NCBI GenBank assembly: GCA_018907035.1
Contig: JACCIC010000019.1
Location: 3,908,501 to 3,972,500, forward strand
Direction: 5' to 3'
Length of the DNA stretch: 64,000 bases
From: Sycobia sp. Sy_11
Lineage: Eukaryota; Arthropoda; Insecta; Hymenoptera; Epichrysomallidae
Shown: positions 24,709 to 46,146 of the stretch, piece after piece
How positions within the stretch are numbered: the first letter of the stretch is position 1
Layout: each line of letters starts with the position of its first letter
Notes under the pieces: model-generated
What the model was told of the DNA's origin: nothing
Seen by the model: the letters and a program-made list of their open reading frames with translations, nothing else
The model's database searches: none
Made by a program: the position numbers and the translations under genes

Positions 24709-27137
24709 CTTCTTTCCTTCTCTACTCTTCGTTCTTACCTCTTTCACTCGCTTCTCACTCCCTTTTCCTCATCTTTCTTCCGTTTCTTTTATCACCCTTA
24801 TTCGCGCGTGCGAGACAGAGAGATTGTGATTAGGAGAGGGATGTATATAGTATGAGTTATATTGTGTGTGTGTGTGCGTGTGCGCAGGCTCTGCGTACGA
24901 CGCGGCGTCCTGCCGTTGGGTTCAATGACCTCTAATCCAAAACAAAGTGCCCTTTAACTATAATGAATAGAATGACGTTGCTGCATTTTTATCGCTTTTC
25001 TCTTTCTCGAATCTTATTTTACCAATTTTGCACTATATAAATAACTACTCTAATTAAGGAATGTTTGCGAAGGATTTGAATGGAAGGCATAGTATCCTTC
25101 AACTCCTCCATTATACATGATGGCCTATATATGAGCGAATATCCCTCATTGTTTACATTCTTTGTTCTACGTAATTTATAATGCATAAGAAAGGGAATGT
25201 TAATACAGGTTATAAATTGTTTTATATTTTTTTTAAAGAAACCGTATCATTTGAATTTTTATTTGCATTTTTAAATCGAACGATTCTTCTCTTGAAAATA
25301 AAAAAATTTCATGTGATAATAATATTTTATGTTTTAGGAAGTTTACATTTGTAAACAACGAGGATGTGGAAAAATATTCACAAATCATGATGAATTTAAA
25401 ACTCACGAAGCATTAGAATCATTAAAAATTAGATTTATGTAAGTTATATTTTAAAGTTTTCTATAGATTCTTTGCCTACCTCTTATTATTATATATGAAT
25501 TGAAGACATCAATATTTTTACAGTTGTAGAGAACCAGGATGCGGAGAAGAATTGTCAGATCCAGGCAGTATGTGGAGGCATTATCAAGAATGGCATAATA
25601 ATGAAACAAATGTTTTTGTGTGTCCTTATACGAGTTGTAATTCTGTGCACAATTCTAGCGAAATGCTAGAAGAACATATAGAATGCACTCATAGACAAAT
25701 TCCAAGAATACCAACTGAGCCAGAAATAATTTGTTTCGAAGGACCAGATAATGCAATGGAGCATGATATTCATAGGATCACTGATGATGGGAAAATCTAT
25801 GATAATGTTCGAAGTACAATAAATGAAGTAGCCGATAACGGAGTGGTTAGGTGTAATGAATATTCCTCAAGAAATGAATCTATTAATATAAAACAGGGTG
25901 ATTACAATATTAAGGATGAAAGAATTATACATAGAAAGGAAGACTATTCATTAGAACAATCCAAGCTCAGAGCAGCATTAAGTCATGATAACTTTTCAAA
26001 GAATCACGAAACTATAAATAGAGTCGGTACTAGGTTTCCTAAAAATAAAGACTTAGTTATAACAAAGGAAAATTTTTATGTTAAGTATGAAGCTAGATCT
26101 CCAATTCCCAGTAGTGAAAGTATGCAAATTGACAGCTCTCAAGATACAAATAATACAGTTTTTATTAATCGTGATGTATCGTTAACAAAAACTCCAATTC
26201 AAGAACATAGGGTAGAGTTAGGAAATTTAGAGAAAGTATTTAGAACTGGATTTGAACAAGATTCAATAAAATCAGAAGATAATGTTACTGATTCTAAAAC
26301 TTGTTCTGATGATGAAGAATATACGCCAAAAAAGCAACGAATGTCAAGGTGTAAACAAGAACCATATAAGTGTCAAATCAATGGTTGTGGGAAAACGTAT
26401 AAATATATATCGCACTATCGACACCACCAAGACACTCATAAATTAATGACAAATAATACGAATCCTAATACTGCAAAATCAACCAAATCTAAATTAAACA
26501 AAACAACAACTATTAGTTTTTTCATGTGAGAATTAATTAAACAATAATTTGTAATTGTTAAATTTTTAAACTAAATATTTTAATTAATTTTTTATAAATT
26601 TTAGATGTAAAATGCCTGGATGTGGTGCACAGTTAAGTAATGTTAATACTTTATGTAAACATTATCAAGAAAATCATGCCAATGAAAAACCACCCATAAC
26701 TCCAAAATGTACAGAAGTTTATCGGTAAGATTACCTAAAACTATATTTTTAAATTTAAAATATATATAGAAGATAAGCTTATACGTTTTAAATCCAACAT
26801 TTTTTATTTCTTTTGTATTTCATACTTATTTTATTTATTTATTTTCAGATGCAAAATAACAGGATGTGAAATGGAGTTTCCTACATCTTTGATGTTATAT
26901 AAACACTTTCATGAGGTTCATGCAAAGAATTCTTTGAATAATAGTAACACAAATATGAAGACTGGAAATGGGAGTGGATTGTTGGTTGAACAGACGTTTC
27001 ACGATGATACCTCTGCCCAATGTGTAAACTTTAAGACTGACTTAAAAGTCAAGCACTTACTTAGCTTGAACGAATACACTGATAGTAAAGATAAGAATAA
27101 CCAATCGTCTACAGTTAAAGAAGAACCAGGAGATTGA
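24489..27137 (+). CDS. C2H2 zinc-finger protein, five exons, 541 aa
   Basis: This is a complete gene with exons 24489-24602, 25338-25438, 25524-26525, 26605-26724 and 26849-27137. All introns are GT-AG and the frames join without error (1626 nt including stop). It encodes a probable nuclear DNA- or RNA-binding protein. Finger 1 (about residues 43-61) is incomplete: it has C-x4-C and one His. Five fingers are canonical C-x4-C-x12-H-x3/4-H: about 73-96, 105-128, 355-378, 407-430 and 447-470. So three fingers lie at the N side and three at the C side, separated by a long polar, acidic linker (about 130-350). The linker ends in a basic NLS-like PKKQRMSR. Possible SUMO sites are VKYE, IKSE and the C-terminal VKEEPGD. 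Introns 2, 3 and 4 each fall in phase 2 in the codon just before a finger's first Cys. The ATG was chosen because it opens exon 1 and follows the promoter island. I do not recognise the orthologue. Confidence 0.88.
24650..24700 (+). repeat. (CT)n microsatellite in intron 1 of the zinc-finger gene
   Basis: About 25 CT units begin some 50 bp after the exon 1 donor and are followed by more pyrimidine-rich DNA to about 24800. GAGA/CT tracts close to promoters can bind GAGA-type factors in insects, but that is only a possibility here. Confidence 0.9.
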
Positions 27138-27466
27138 CTCATGTTCAATTAAAGACTTTCAGTTATGATACTTCTTTGTATGTGTCACATATGAAATGTC
27201 AAAGTATTAGCAGAATTTCTGCTTATTGTTAAGAAACGAATAATTCATGTTAATAATTCGAAAAAAAAATTTTTCTAAAATTTTTTAAATAGTTTACACT
27301 TTTATATATAAGTTTTGTTTCTGTTTCTTATTAATTTAAAGACAAAGTATACAATACTTTTTTTCTATTTTCCTTACTGGTATTATTTACTAGTATTATC
27401 ACATTTTAATATATTTATTTCTATGTCAAATCTAGAATTAATACATTTTTGGAAAAATTTTTTAAA

Positions 27467-27472
27467 AATAAA
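27467..27472 (+). terminator. Likely poly(A) signal of the zinc-finger gene
   Basis: AATAAA lies 330 bp after the stop codon at 27137 and is followed by GCACTACAAGG. It is the first canonical hexamer I see downstream. The 3' UTR would then be about 350 nt. Later signals in this AT-rich DNA could also be used. Confidence 0.5.
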
Positions 27473-27489
27473 GCACTACAAGGTGTAAT

Positions 27490-33200
<5,711 letters not shown>

Positions 33201-33239
33201 CCCACTCTATCTATCTAATCCTCCCCCTGTCTTTCGGGC

Positions 33240-33640
33240 CTTACGTCGATGCGCACGCATACGACATTAACATCGGTTGTGCGCCATGCGCACCGATGCA
33301 GCGCGCGGACGAGTCTCCTCGCGCGTCGTCGCAACAATACGTAACAGCGCGCGATGCCCTCGGCGACTCTCCGCGATTATTATCCTGCCCGTGCCGTTTA
33401 ATGAACGCGCGACGGCGGCCGTCTCACCGCCGCGTCGCGCGCCGCGGCCGCCGTCCGCCGCAGCGCTGACTTTTTTCTTCTTTACTCGGCACGCGCGCGG
33501 CGCGTCCTCCCTCGCGCGCGCCCGCCGACGACGATGCCCGCCAGTCGCTCGCGCCGCGCCGCGCGCACTCGCTCACACCTCCTCCCTGTACATTACATCC
33601 CCTATATAAGGCGCCGTGTTTGTATTTATTATAATATTGC
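33240..33640 (+). promoter_or_regulatory. Orphan CpG island with a TATA box
   Basis: The stretch 33250-33580 is CpG-rich (for example CGCGCGCGCCCGCCGACGAC). It ends at CCTATATAAGGCGCC, where TATATAAG at 33603-33610 is a good insect TATA box for plus-strand transcription. No coding exon follows within a few kb. It could drive an untranslated first exon of coronin, about 4.5 kb downstream, whose start exon is preceded by an acceptor, or a non-coding RNA. Inference only. Confidence 0.35.
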
Positions 33641-34241
33641 AGTGCATCTATATATGTATATATATACACACCCGTATTAGACGTACGCGCGGTTCGATTT
33701 CGTCGAATTTCCCGGCGCAGCGTGCAGAAGAATCATCGGAGGTCGTGCTTCCCGATTCGCTTGTGACACCCCCTCCCCCTGTTTATAATATCCGTATATA
33801 TTGTTTACGATAGGCGCACGAAGCGACGGGCGCCGACGCCTGTATAAATATAAATATATATATTTATATATATAAAATCTACTAGAAGTGTGCTTCGTTG
33901 AGAATCGGCCGTCGAACTACACTGTTCGAGGTATGTGCAGTACCTGTTGTTATATTATCGTGTATATATATATAAATGCATGCATTCATATACATATATG
34001 CATATCGCTGCTTATTTTCTTTACACACGGGCTTTCTCTCTCTTGGATGACCAATTTCGCGAGCGCTCTCGCACACTTGCGCTAATATTCATCGCGTCCG
34101 CTGCAGCCCGCTTATAATACGTGGCTCGCCTGCTAATTGTATTACAATAGTGGCACGGGCCCGACGCGATGCAAAAGTCTCCACCCCGCGATGCGATATG
34201 CTAATTTTCATTTTAAAATTTCGATCGTCTTTCTATATATG

Positions 34242-34315
<74 letters not shown>

Positions 34316-34630
34316 GCGCGCGCGGGTGTGTAATGCTTGGATCGCTCGCGCGCTCTTACCGCACGCGGAAGTCATATATGTCAATATAACGATGGACGCA
34401 TGATAATGTATACATTGATGTATAGAAATTTGTTTTTTATTATATTATAGAGGACATTAATAGAATTAGTCAGGGATTTTTTCTTCTTTACGATGATGCG
34501 TGTGCGCTCACGGCTCTTTCTCTTTATATATATAAAATGTCTCCGGTACGGGCAATAATATAAGAGTCATCGGGGTATTTTTAAACTGCGCGTGCCTGTT
34601 ATACACACGCGTGCGCGCGAAGGAGCGTGT

Positions 34631-34698
<68 letters not shown>

Positions 34699-34938
34699 GA
34701 AACAAACGCGCGTATGAGTAATCGTGGCGTTTTATATTTTATTATACAAGGGTGCGATCGCTGATGATGCAGAAGCGACAGGAAGATTTTATTTTATATT
34801 TTTCGATAGGTATCAGTGGGAGAGTGCGCGAGTGGGCATCGTACAGAGGGTGAAGGCGAGGCTCCCGTGGATACTTCTATTATATATATATATATATATA
34901 CTTGCGTTTGTACGAATGCGAGAAGTAGAGTGAGGGAG

Positions 34939-34987
<49 letters not shown>

Positions 34988-35287
34988 TGGGAGGGACGGA
35001 CGGAGAAGGGGAGGAGGAAAGATAGCGCGAATATTTGTAAGGGGTTGGGGGGGGGGTAGAGATAAGACGCAGACGCGCGCGAGCTTTTCATTGACACCAC
35101 TCATCGTCATTTGTGCCGCGCGGTGTGCATGCATAGCTGCATCAGAGCCTGCAGCACGGCGCGTAAGCCCGCAAGTATGCGCGGTAGCCGCGTGTCATAC
35201 GAGTCGCCCGCCGTCGCTGCCGCCACCGCCACCGCGCACTTGTAATAAACGCGTGCGAGCGCTACTCGCGTCGCTTTTCATACATTA

Positions 35288-35395
<108 letters not shown>

Positions 35396-35599
35396 TAATC
35401 ATGCAGCCCATCGCGCACTGCACTACTGTATATAATAATCCGCTATTATACGGTCTACAGCGTTCTATGTGCAGTTTGCGATGCGATGCTCATATGAAGC
35501 TGAAGCCCGTTGCAAATCGCATGTATATAATAATTATATATGCGCGCACGTTACAGTCGTATTAGGCGCGCACGCTTTTGTAGCGCTTTTAAATATATG

Positions 35600-35664
<65 letters not shown>

Positions 35665-35919
35665 TGAAGAGGAAGTATATAGAGGGAGAAAGAGGGACGA
35701 AATAATGGATTTCTTGGCGGAAACCGCGAATTGCCCGCATTATATCTATTTTGTCCGGTTTTCGGCCTTATCACATACCGCCACTTGCTTTTTCCGCCGA
35801 TTCTTATCTATATACGCTCGCTTTACCTTCTGGGACTTTGCTTTTTACCGCATCCCTCACTCACCATCTATCTTTCTCTCTTTATCGTTATACTCCTTTT
35901 TTGAACCTTACACGATATC

Positions 35920-35925
<6 letters not shown>

Positions 35926-35959
<34 letters not shown>

Positions 35960-36020
35960 TATATGTGTGTATCTATGTATGTATGTATGTATGCCATGTA
36001 TGTATGTATGTATGTATGTA

Positions 36021-36079
<59 letters not shown>
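35926..36079 (+). repeat. Compound (TA)n-(TATG)n-(TA)n microsatellite
   Basis: A (TA)n tract at 35926-35956 runs through TGTG/TATG tetramers (35957-36022, with one CCATG interruption) into a second (TA)n tract at 36022-36079. Confidence 0.95.
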
Positions 36080-36082
<3 letters not shown>

Positions 36083-36878
36083 AAGACACATCGAAAGGCA
36101 GATGATTGTAGTGGTCGTAAATTAATATATTACAATTTTTTTTATATATATACGTGCCCATTTGTGTACATGTGTGGCAACGTGAATTTCACAATATATA
36201 GAGCAACTCCCACAAGAGCGGCGCCCGTGCAACATTTCGGAGTTGTTGTTGTTTTGTTTTTTTTTTCACTTTAATATATATGGCATTATTTTCGTTGAAG
36301 CGCTCGTCTCCGCGCGGTTGATGCACATTATAAACACACAAGGGAACTCTCTGTCTTTCTCTCAAGGTTTCGAGTGCTAAAAATATTTTTCTGCGGCAAA
36401 ATCTTTCGTTTTGCAATGTTTTGGGGGTGGGAGAGGGGAAGGGGAGGGGGATAGGGAATCGGTTTTCTCTCCACGATGCCGACACACGCTCACCGTATAT
36501 ATTTATAGAACCCATTTATAAATTAGGATTGAGAGACTTATTTGGTGACGTTACACTTCTTTAAACTTTTCTGGTACTATACTGATGCCGGCGGGAGAAC
36601 CTTGAAGCGAATATCTTTTTGGAACAGTCCCATATAAAAACCTCGAAAGCGGGATAGATTATATAAATATGAACTTGTAAAAATAGTTATCCTACTTAAG
36701 CTTAGCTTTTTACAAGCAAACGCTGCAAAAATTAAGTTTGATTTATTAAAATATTATATTACGGTTTATAATATACAGATAGTTTAAATGATACTAGCTG
36801 TACAGCTGATCCTCTTAAAAAAAACATTTTGTTACTTGTTGCCACGAGGTGGACTTGAACTTATCTGTATACATATAT

Positions 36879-36936
<58 letters not shown>

Positions 36937-37366
36937 AACATAAAGCGTGAATTTTAAGTTTGGACTTGTATGCTACGTGAGAGCGTAATAGAGTCAGAGA
37001 GGGCGCGAAAACGAAAAGCAAAACTGTCGAGAAATAACTTGCGTTGCGTTGCGCGCGAGGAACTGATGATGCCGTAGAGAGATTTTTGGTGCATGATTCA
37101 GTATGCGTGCTTGCACGTGTATTACGAGCCTCCCTGCAAATGTGAGTCAACATATGTGAGCATATCACTTATGGTGGTGTGTGCTCTGTGCGTGCTGTGT
37201 TAACAATTGGCAACACTGAATAAGAGTCGAGAGCCGCGAGAGCAGGAGCAGGACAGACAGACGCGGGCAGACGCAGTAGAGAGAGCCCGGCAGCCGAGAG
37301 GGAGGAAGAAGCAGCGCTCACGAAAGCGCGAGACGTGCGTGCGACCAAGAAAGCGAACGAGACAGA

Positions 37367-37411
37367 AAGAGAGAGAGAGAGAGAGAGATAAAGATAGCTG
37401 GAGATAGATAG

Positions 37412-37457
<46 letters not shown>

Positions 37458-37490
37458 GCTGTGAGAGGGTGGGAGGGAGGGAGGGAGAGA
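37367..37490 (+). repeat. (GA)n / (GATA)n purine tract upstream of coronin
   Basis: GA runs at 37367-37389 and 37419-37455 are separated by GATA/GACA words and followed by GGGA repeats to about 37490. The tract lies within a CpG-richer stretch (37220-37560) about 0.7 kb upstream of the coronin coding start, a plausible promoter-proximal position. Confidence 0.85.
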
Positions 37491-38120
37491 GCATTCGGCT
37501 CTCGCGCCAGCTCGCGCGCGCACGCTCGTTCCATCGCTATTAAAGGCATCAAAATCCGTGCGATTCGAAAATATTCTCATTTTATATTCGTGTCTGTTTC
37601 CCAGGCCGAGGGTGGGGAAAAATCTATTTATAAAAAAAACGCTCGGGGGATGATCCACGCGACACCCACGTCCGTCGCTGACCACGTAACTGAAATACGA
37701 ATTATATTGAAATAATAATAATAATAAACCGGCATAACGGTTTATTGTACCACGGCTGTGCACTCTTTCTCACTCTGGCTTTTGTAGGTTATAACATTCT
37801 CCCACACTCTGCCGTTCTCTCTAAGAGTAGCGCGTATACAACGAGTGTCGCTATAGTCCATTTACTAATTAATCCCTTTTCGTGCGCCTTTTGACTTGCA
37901 TTCTTCTGTTTTCCTTTGATTGTTATATCCTCGCCGATTCTCCACTTTCCACGCAACGTATATACATATATACACATACACACGCACACTCATACAATAC
38001 GGTCTTTGCCTTTTTTTTCTTTCCTCTTTCCCCTTTTGCGTGTAACCCCCTCCTGCCAGCACTCGATCCTTCTGGCTAAACTGGAACGCGCACACGGGAT
38101 TTATATATGTCGAGTAATAA

Positions 38121-40759
<2,639 letters not shown>

Positions 40760-40814
40760 TTCAGTCAGCGGTTATATTTTTATATCCTAATCCACGGAAA
40801 CCATTTAACTGTAT

Positions 40815-40820
40815 AATAAA
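40815..40820 (+). terminator. coro: Proximal poly(A) signal of coronin
   Basis: AATAAA lies 56 bp after the coronin stop codon. A second AATAAA at 41446-41451 would give a 3' UTR of about 700 nt. Alternative polyadenylation between the two is possible. Confidence 0.5.
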
Positions 40821-41445
40821 TGAAACGTGCGTATTATATTTTGATATGATAGCTGTGTATATACTAGGTAACTTAGCATAGTAGCGTGCTCCAAAATCAT
40901 CGACAGTGTCTGACTATTTATTGTACATCCAGCGTCGTGTAATTTTTTCTTTATTTCTATCTTCTTTTTCTGCTTCTGTTTTCTTTTTCTCTTCTTATTC
41001 ATCTACATATTCACATTTTTATAATCTTTTACATGATTTACCATAATAATATATCAAATCATTCATCGTTACCTGTTAATAGGATTTACGTTTATGTTAC
41101 ATTTTAGTGTTATGTTATTTTTTGAGATTTTTATGTACATGTGTGAGTGCCTTGGAGAAAAAACTTTTCATAAAATACGAGTGCCTTAATTTGTACAGAA
41201 AAAATCTACTGTAAAATAACAAATCTAACAAGCGATTGTTCTACTCATACTAGACATTTGGAATCTGTTACTGTTATGAATTGTCTTATAATCATATTTT
41301 ATGCAATGTAAAAATGAAGTTTCTGGTATTTTTCGAAGTTTTTAGAAAAATGTTAATTGTTCAAGCTATACATAATTAATATATGGTTGACAATTCATGA
41401 TAAAATGAAAATCTATTTCCTTGTCTCGTTAAAAATACAAGAAAA

Positions 41446-41451
41446 AATAAA
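41446..41451 (+). terminator. coro: Distal poly(A) signal of coronin
   Basis: AATAAATGATTTT followed by an A run, about 690 bp after the coronin stop and about 360 bp before the next gene's start codon. Confidence 0.45.
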
Positions 41452-41813
41452 TGATTTTAAAAAAAAATATTGTCTTATTTAAAATTTCTTTAGTATTTCT
41501 CTCTTTATTTGTTTAAATTTATATTTCAGTATTAATACACATAATACTTTTAAAATCCATATAGTAATTTTCTAGAGGAGTGCATCTGGTCTGCATTTAA
41601 AAAATATAAATGACGCTTTTAATATTATGACCACTTGTGACAAAATTATCTGATTATGCATATTACGCATCTTACACCTACATTTGTCGCACTGCACTCT
41701 CTGCTGTTGCACTTGCACTGCACACATCATCAGCTGCACACTTGTCGTGGCGACGGTGCATGGAGGGGGGTGAGTAAATATGTAAGTCACTTGGGAAAAG
41801 TTTGCAGTAGAAG

Positions 41814-43334
41814 ATGTTTCAGCTCTATAGACGTGTATTTTTCTTTTGGATAATCACATTAATTGGATATGTTATTGCATTTCCGGATAAATATGAATTT
41901 CAAGGTATTTAATAATTTTCGTTATATCGCGTGCTTAAAACAACCACAAATTTTCATAAACAAACCTTATATAACCTACAATTTTATTAATTATTACGTT
42001 TTATATATTATTAATTTTTTTAAAATTTCGAATTCAATTGTTGTATTTTCTAATATTTTAGTTAATAGTATTTTCATAACATTAACTTTTTTTATTACAG
42101 ATACTGATACCAATATGAAAGTTAATTTATTAGATATATTAAATGATTATACGGAAAATGAAAAAGAACGACGTAGCGATTCTGTAGAAGATCCTTATGA
42201 AAATTGGAAAGGTCGGTGGTTTCCAAGTAGAGTGGATGATCCAACACCACCACCTAAAGTCTTTCCTAAAAAGAAAAATAATAATGTACATCATAATGAT
42301 CGGATTCCAATGGGTGTAAAAAATGTCGATTGTGATGATGGAAAGGTATTAATCTTGATGCTAGATTGTTTATATGATAAATGGAAAAGTTTTCATCATT
42401 GTTATTATTTTAGACCAATTTGACAGTTGACTGGGATAACTCGTCAAGTAGTTATACATGTTTTGGACAAAAGGTAGTACCTAATGTCGAAATCGTTTCT
42501 GAGGAATACTGTGTATCCATTCCTAAAGAATATGTGGTAATTTAAAAAAAATATGATGTTTAATGTAATTAATCTTTTTTAACAAAATATTTTTGTTATC
42601 GAACGATTATATATCTTTTAGGCTATGCACAAATGTATGTCTGAGAAAATTGAGTACGATGATGATATTCCAGTGTAGTAAGTATAAATTATAATTTTTT
42701 CATTTCTTTTATATGATTAATTTTTTAATTACTAGATATATAAATAATTATAGTGGTACACATAGACCTATATGGCCAGTATATGGAGAGTATAAATATC
42801 TACCAAAACAAAGATGGATACATAGTTTAGAGGTAAATTAATATCTGTAAATACAAAAAATTTTTAAATGTAAAATTCATGGAAAAATTCTTTTAAATTA
42901 TGATAGCATGGAGCTGTTGTAATGCTATATCATCCATGTGCAAATATTCTTGAAGTAAACACTTTAAAAAACATTGTGAAAGGTTGCTTGCATAGGTACA
43001 TCATAAGCCCTTATAATCTTCTCAAAGAGGATAGAGTAAGTTTATTTACATATAAATCTCACGTTAAATATTCAATTTTTATAATCGTATGTATTGTGTT
43101 AAATATAAATATATATTTTATCATACTTAGCCTTTAGCATTGCTGACCTGGGGTTGTCGATTGACCATGTCCTATGTTAATAAAGTATTAGTTACCAAAT
43201 TTATTCAAGAGCACGCTTTACAAGGTCCAGAAAAGAATGTATACAGTGATGGAGAATTTAACGACCAATTGATAGAGAAGGCTAAAATTATATCCAATGA
43301 ACAGGATTCTTTAATATGTGCAAATACAATGTGA
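41814..43334 (+). CDS. TP53I13-family secreted protein, seven exons, 308 aa
   Basis: Coding exons are 41814-41904, 42101-42345, 42414-42536, 42622-42677, 42754-42832, 42907-43035 and 43131-43334. All introns are short GT-AG introns and the frames join exactly (927 nt including stop). Residues 1-22 form a signal peptide ([14 protein letters not shown], cleavage likely after A22), so the protein enters the secretory path. A charged stretch with [10 protein letters not shown] (about 80-90) follows. The conserved core is [37 protein letters not shown] (199-211), [12 protein letters not shown] and [11 protein letters not shown] (242-252). I recognise this as the family of human TP53I13 (p53-inducible protein 13), whose function is poorly known. 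Several cysteines (FTCFG-like, HPCAN, KGCLH, WGCRL) suggest disulfides; NLT and NSS are possible glycosylation sites. Unlike the human protein, no C-terminal transmembrane helix is seen. It follows coronin head-to-tail by about 1 kb. Confidence 0.8.
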
Positions 43335-43578
43335 TAAAGTTGTCATAACTAATTTTAACTATTCACATAATCTTAATATTATGTAATTATTATTAAATTA
43401 AACTGTGATTATTTTGCAATGCCAAATTAGTTTAATAATATTTTTTATATAAAAAATAATTCATGCAGTACTTAATGTTAATATTATATAAAAAGTGTAT
43501 ATTACGTTATTATAAATTTTAGGTAAAATATGAATTATTAATTTTAATTATGTACTGTTATGATATATTTATGACTGA

Positions 43579-43584
43579 AATAAA
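43579..43584 (+). terminator. Likely poly(A) signal of the TP53I13-family gene
   Basis: AATAAA lies 245 bp after the stop codon at 43334 and is followed by AAAATGTGG, a GT-rich element. Confidence 0.55.
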
Positions 43585-44265
43585 AAAATGTGGAACGGTT
43601 AAATTACAAGACATTTAGTGGAAGGTGTTTTTAATTTTACTTCCAATCTCGAAATTTACATTTTACAGCAGTATCTTTAAAATGAATCAAATACTTTTAG
43701 ATTATTGATTAACGCAACGAACTTCACCTCAGGACTTCATTAGGCTTCTTTTCAGGTCAAAATATTCTGGACTATACATTTAGACCTTCAAAATGTTCTC
43801 TTATTTATATTCATTTTATAATTTATAATTATTGATTCAGAAAGAAAAAAATAACTAAAATTGAACGATTGTTTTTTTTTGCCGATTTTATTTATTGTCT
43901 ACATGGTGCTAAAGTTTTTAATCTATTCCGTGCAAGCGATGATCGAAGGCTTCTTGTATTTACAAGCGAAATCGGGAAAATTTTTTTCCGACACTTAAAT
44001 ATAATGACATCACAAGCAATGATTATCGATTGACAATTGCATGAGACGCATATTAAAATTTGCTTTTCTTGTCTCTACTCGCATACGCGCAAATTTTTTA
44101 TTTTTTTAATTTTTTCAAGAAGTTTAATTCAGGCTCACGTGCGCAACATAAGCGTGAACAGTAAGGTAACAAAATTGCTAAAACACGAGCAATTAAATTT
44201 ATATTATTTGTAATTTAAGCTGTTTTTTTACGTATATGAGCCTCTCAGTCTATTTATATATTTTA

Positions 44266-44333
<68 letters not shown>

Positions 44334-45923
44334 TTGAAATTTCAATACTTTTTTGCTTGAAAAGTTATCGATTTCGAATTAAAACTGTGCACGTTTTGTA
44401 ATTACAATTTTTTTCTTCACATTTTATACGTTGAGACGACAAAAGAATTCTTATAAATCAATGGAATCGATGTATAGGCTGCGAGCTAAAAAAAAGTCAA
44501 TGGGCAATTTTCTTAAAGGTTCTAGAACGACGTATATAACCGAGATTCGTTCCTCCTTTTGAAAGAGACTACATCAGTGTATAAGGGTGACTCATCAAGT
44601 TCAAAAGAGCGAGTGATATTCTCAATTATTCGAAGCCTATTAATATATTATCTATACAGTCCCGAAAGTGAAGACGTCTCTGATATCTTGGGTGCACTTG
44701 CAGTAATAGAAGATACCTATTATATTTAAAATTCTATTCACGCTCGTCAATGATTAATATTGCTCCAGCGGGCATTCGTCTGAATTCTCGTTTATATGTG
44801 TATGTGTATTTATATAACAAAGATATTTCAATTTGTTAAAAGTTTTTTTTTTTTTTTTTTTTCATCTACCATGGTACAAAAAATTTTTGGTGAAATCTTG
44901 ATAATTATATATTGCGAAGTACTTAATTGTCTAACAAGTTAGTTAAACTTTTTTTTCTAAGATATTTATTAAAAACTGTTTAGTTTTGATAAATATAATA
45001 CAATTTAGTAACACTTATAGCAATTTAAAAGCGACTCAGTAATATAATTTTATATATTTATATATATATATTTTTTTCTTTTAAATATCGTTAGACAGGA
45101 AAAAATTAACATTGTTCAGCTATCCTATAAACGTTAGAGTAAAAATTAATCCTCGAATAATTTTAAATTAGCGTTTAACAATTATATCTCTTTTCTTACA
45201 TTTCCTTTAAAAACTATGAAACTTCATAAACGTAATGGCATTTTAAAATAGTTCAACGTATTATTATCTTATATGATTATAAAAATGCATGCGACCCGAC
45301 TCTGTGATTACAGATTAATCGTCCGCACAAAATGCATCAAGTAAATTAAACACATGTGATTGCATGGCACGCTGCCGAAAATATTGCAGCGCTCCCTTTT
45401 CAATCGTTAATTAAATACTTTTACGACTTTCTTCGAACAATAATGTTTTTCTTTTTTTTTATACAATATTTATCCGCATCATCGTGCAGTCCTTTGCATA
45501 TACACGATTCATTTATGGATGAAAACAAAAACAAAAAAAAAAAAAAAAAACAAAAAAAAACCAATTGACACAAAAGCTAGAAGATTATCTATATCACAAC
45601 ACACGATCAATTTATTATGATTTGCGAAATCGAGTTGATTTTAAAAATGACTAAATATAGGTAGCTACGCGAATTCTTAGTGCAAGCATATATGTATATA
45701 TATATATGCTTTTCGACTAGTGAAAATGATTTTGTACATTCTCAGAAAAGAGTTGGAAAACAGAATTATATATATATAAAAAGAAGTATAACACACATTC
45801 TAACGGAGACTGTTATTTAAAAAATCTACAACATTATACGGTGTGTATTTTGGATGTTGTGTATAGAAAATTGATTTTTTTACCCGAGGAGCCGATCGTC
45901 TGCGTTGCGACAGTTTGCATTCT

Positions 45924-45925
<2 letters not shown>

Positions 45926-45972
<47 letters not shown>

Positions 45973-46146
45973 TTCGCTCTTTCTTTCGATATGCATATAT
46001 ATTTTTATGTCTTTTCTTATTACTCTCTTAAAATGCCATTCGCCAAGGGGGATGTTGTTGTTCTCATTATTATTATTATTATTTCTCTCTCTCTCTCGCT
46101 CTCTCGCTCTCTCGCTCTCTCGCTCTCTCTTTCTCTCTCTCTCTCT
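45926..46146 (+). repeat. Pair of (CT)n microsatellites
   Basis: CT runs at 45926-45968 and 46084-46146. The second is preceded by an ATT run and has CG interruptions (CTCTCG repeats). Confidence 0.93.

Noticed and set aside
36835..36875. Possible tRNA T-arm on the minus strand (GTTCAAGTCCACC)
   Set aside because: The stems around the loop do not pair, and there is no acceptor, D or anticodon arm upstream.
41768..41806. Possible very small 5' UTR intron before the TP53I13-family start (GTGAGT to TTTGCAG)
   Set aside because: About 38 bp is shorter than the other introns here and probably too short to splice.
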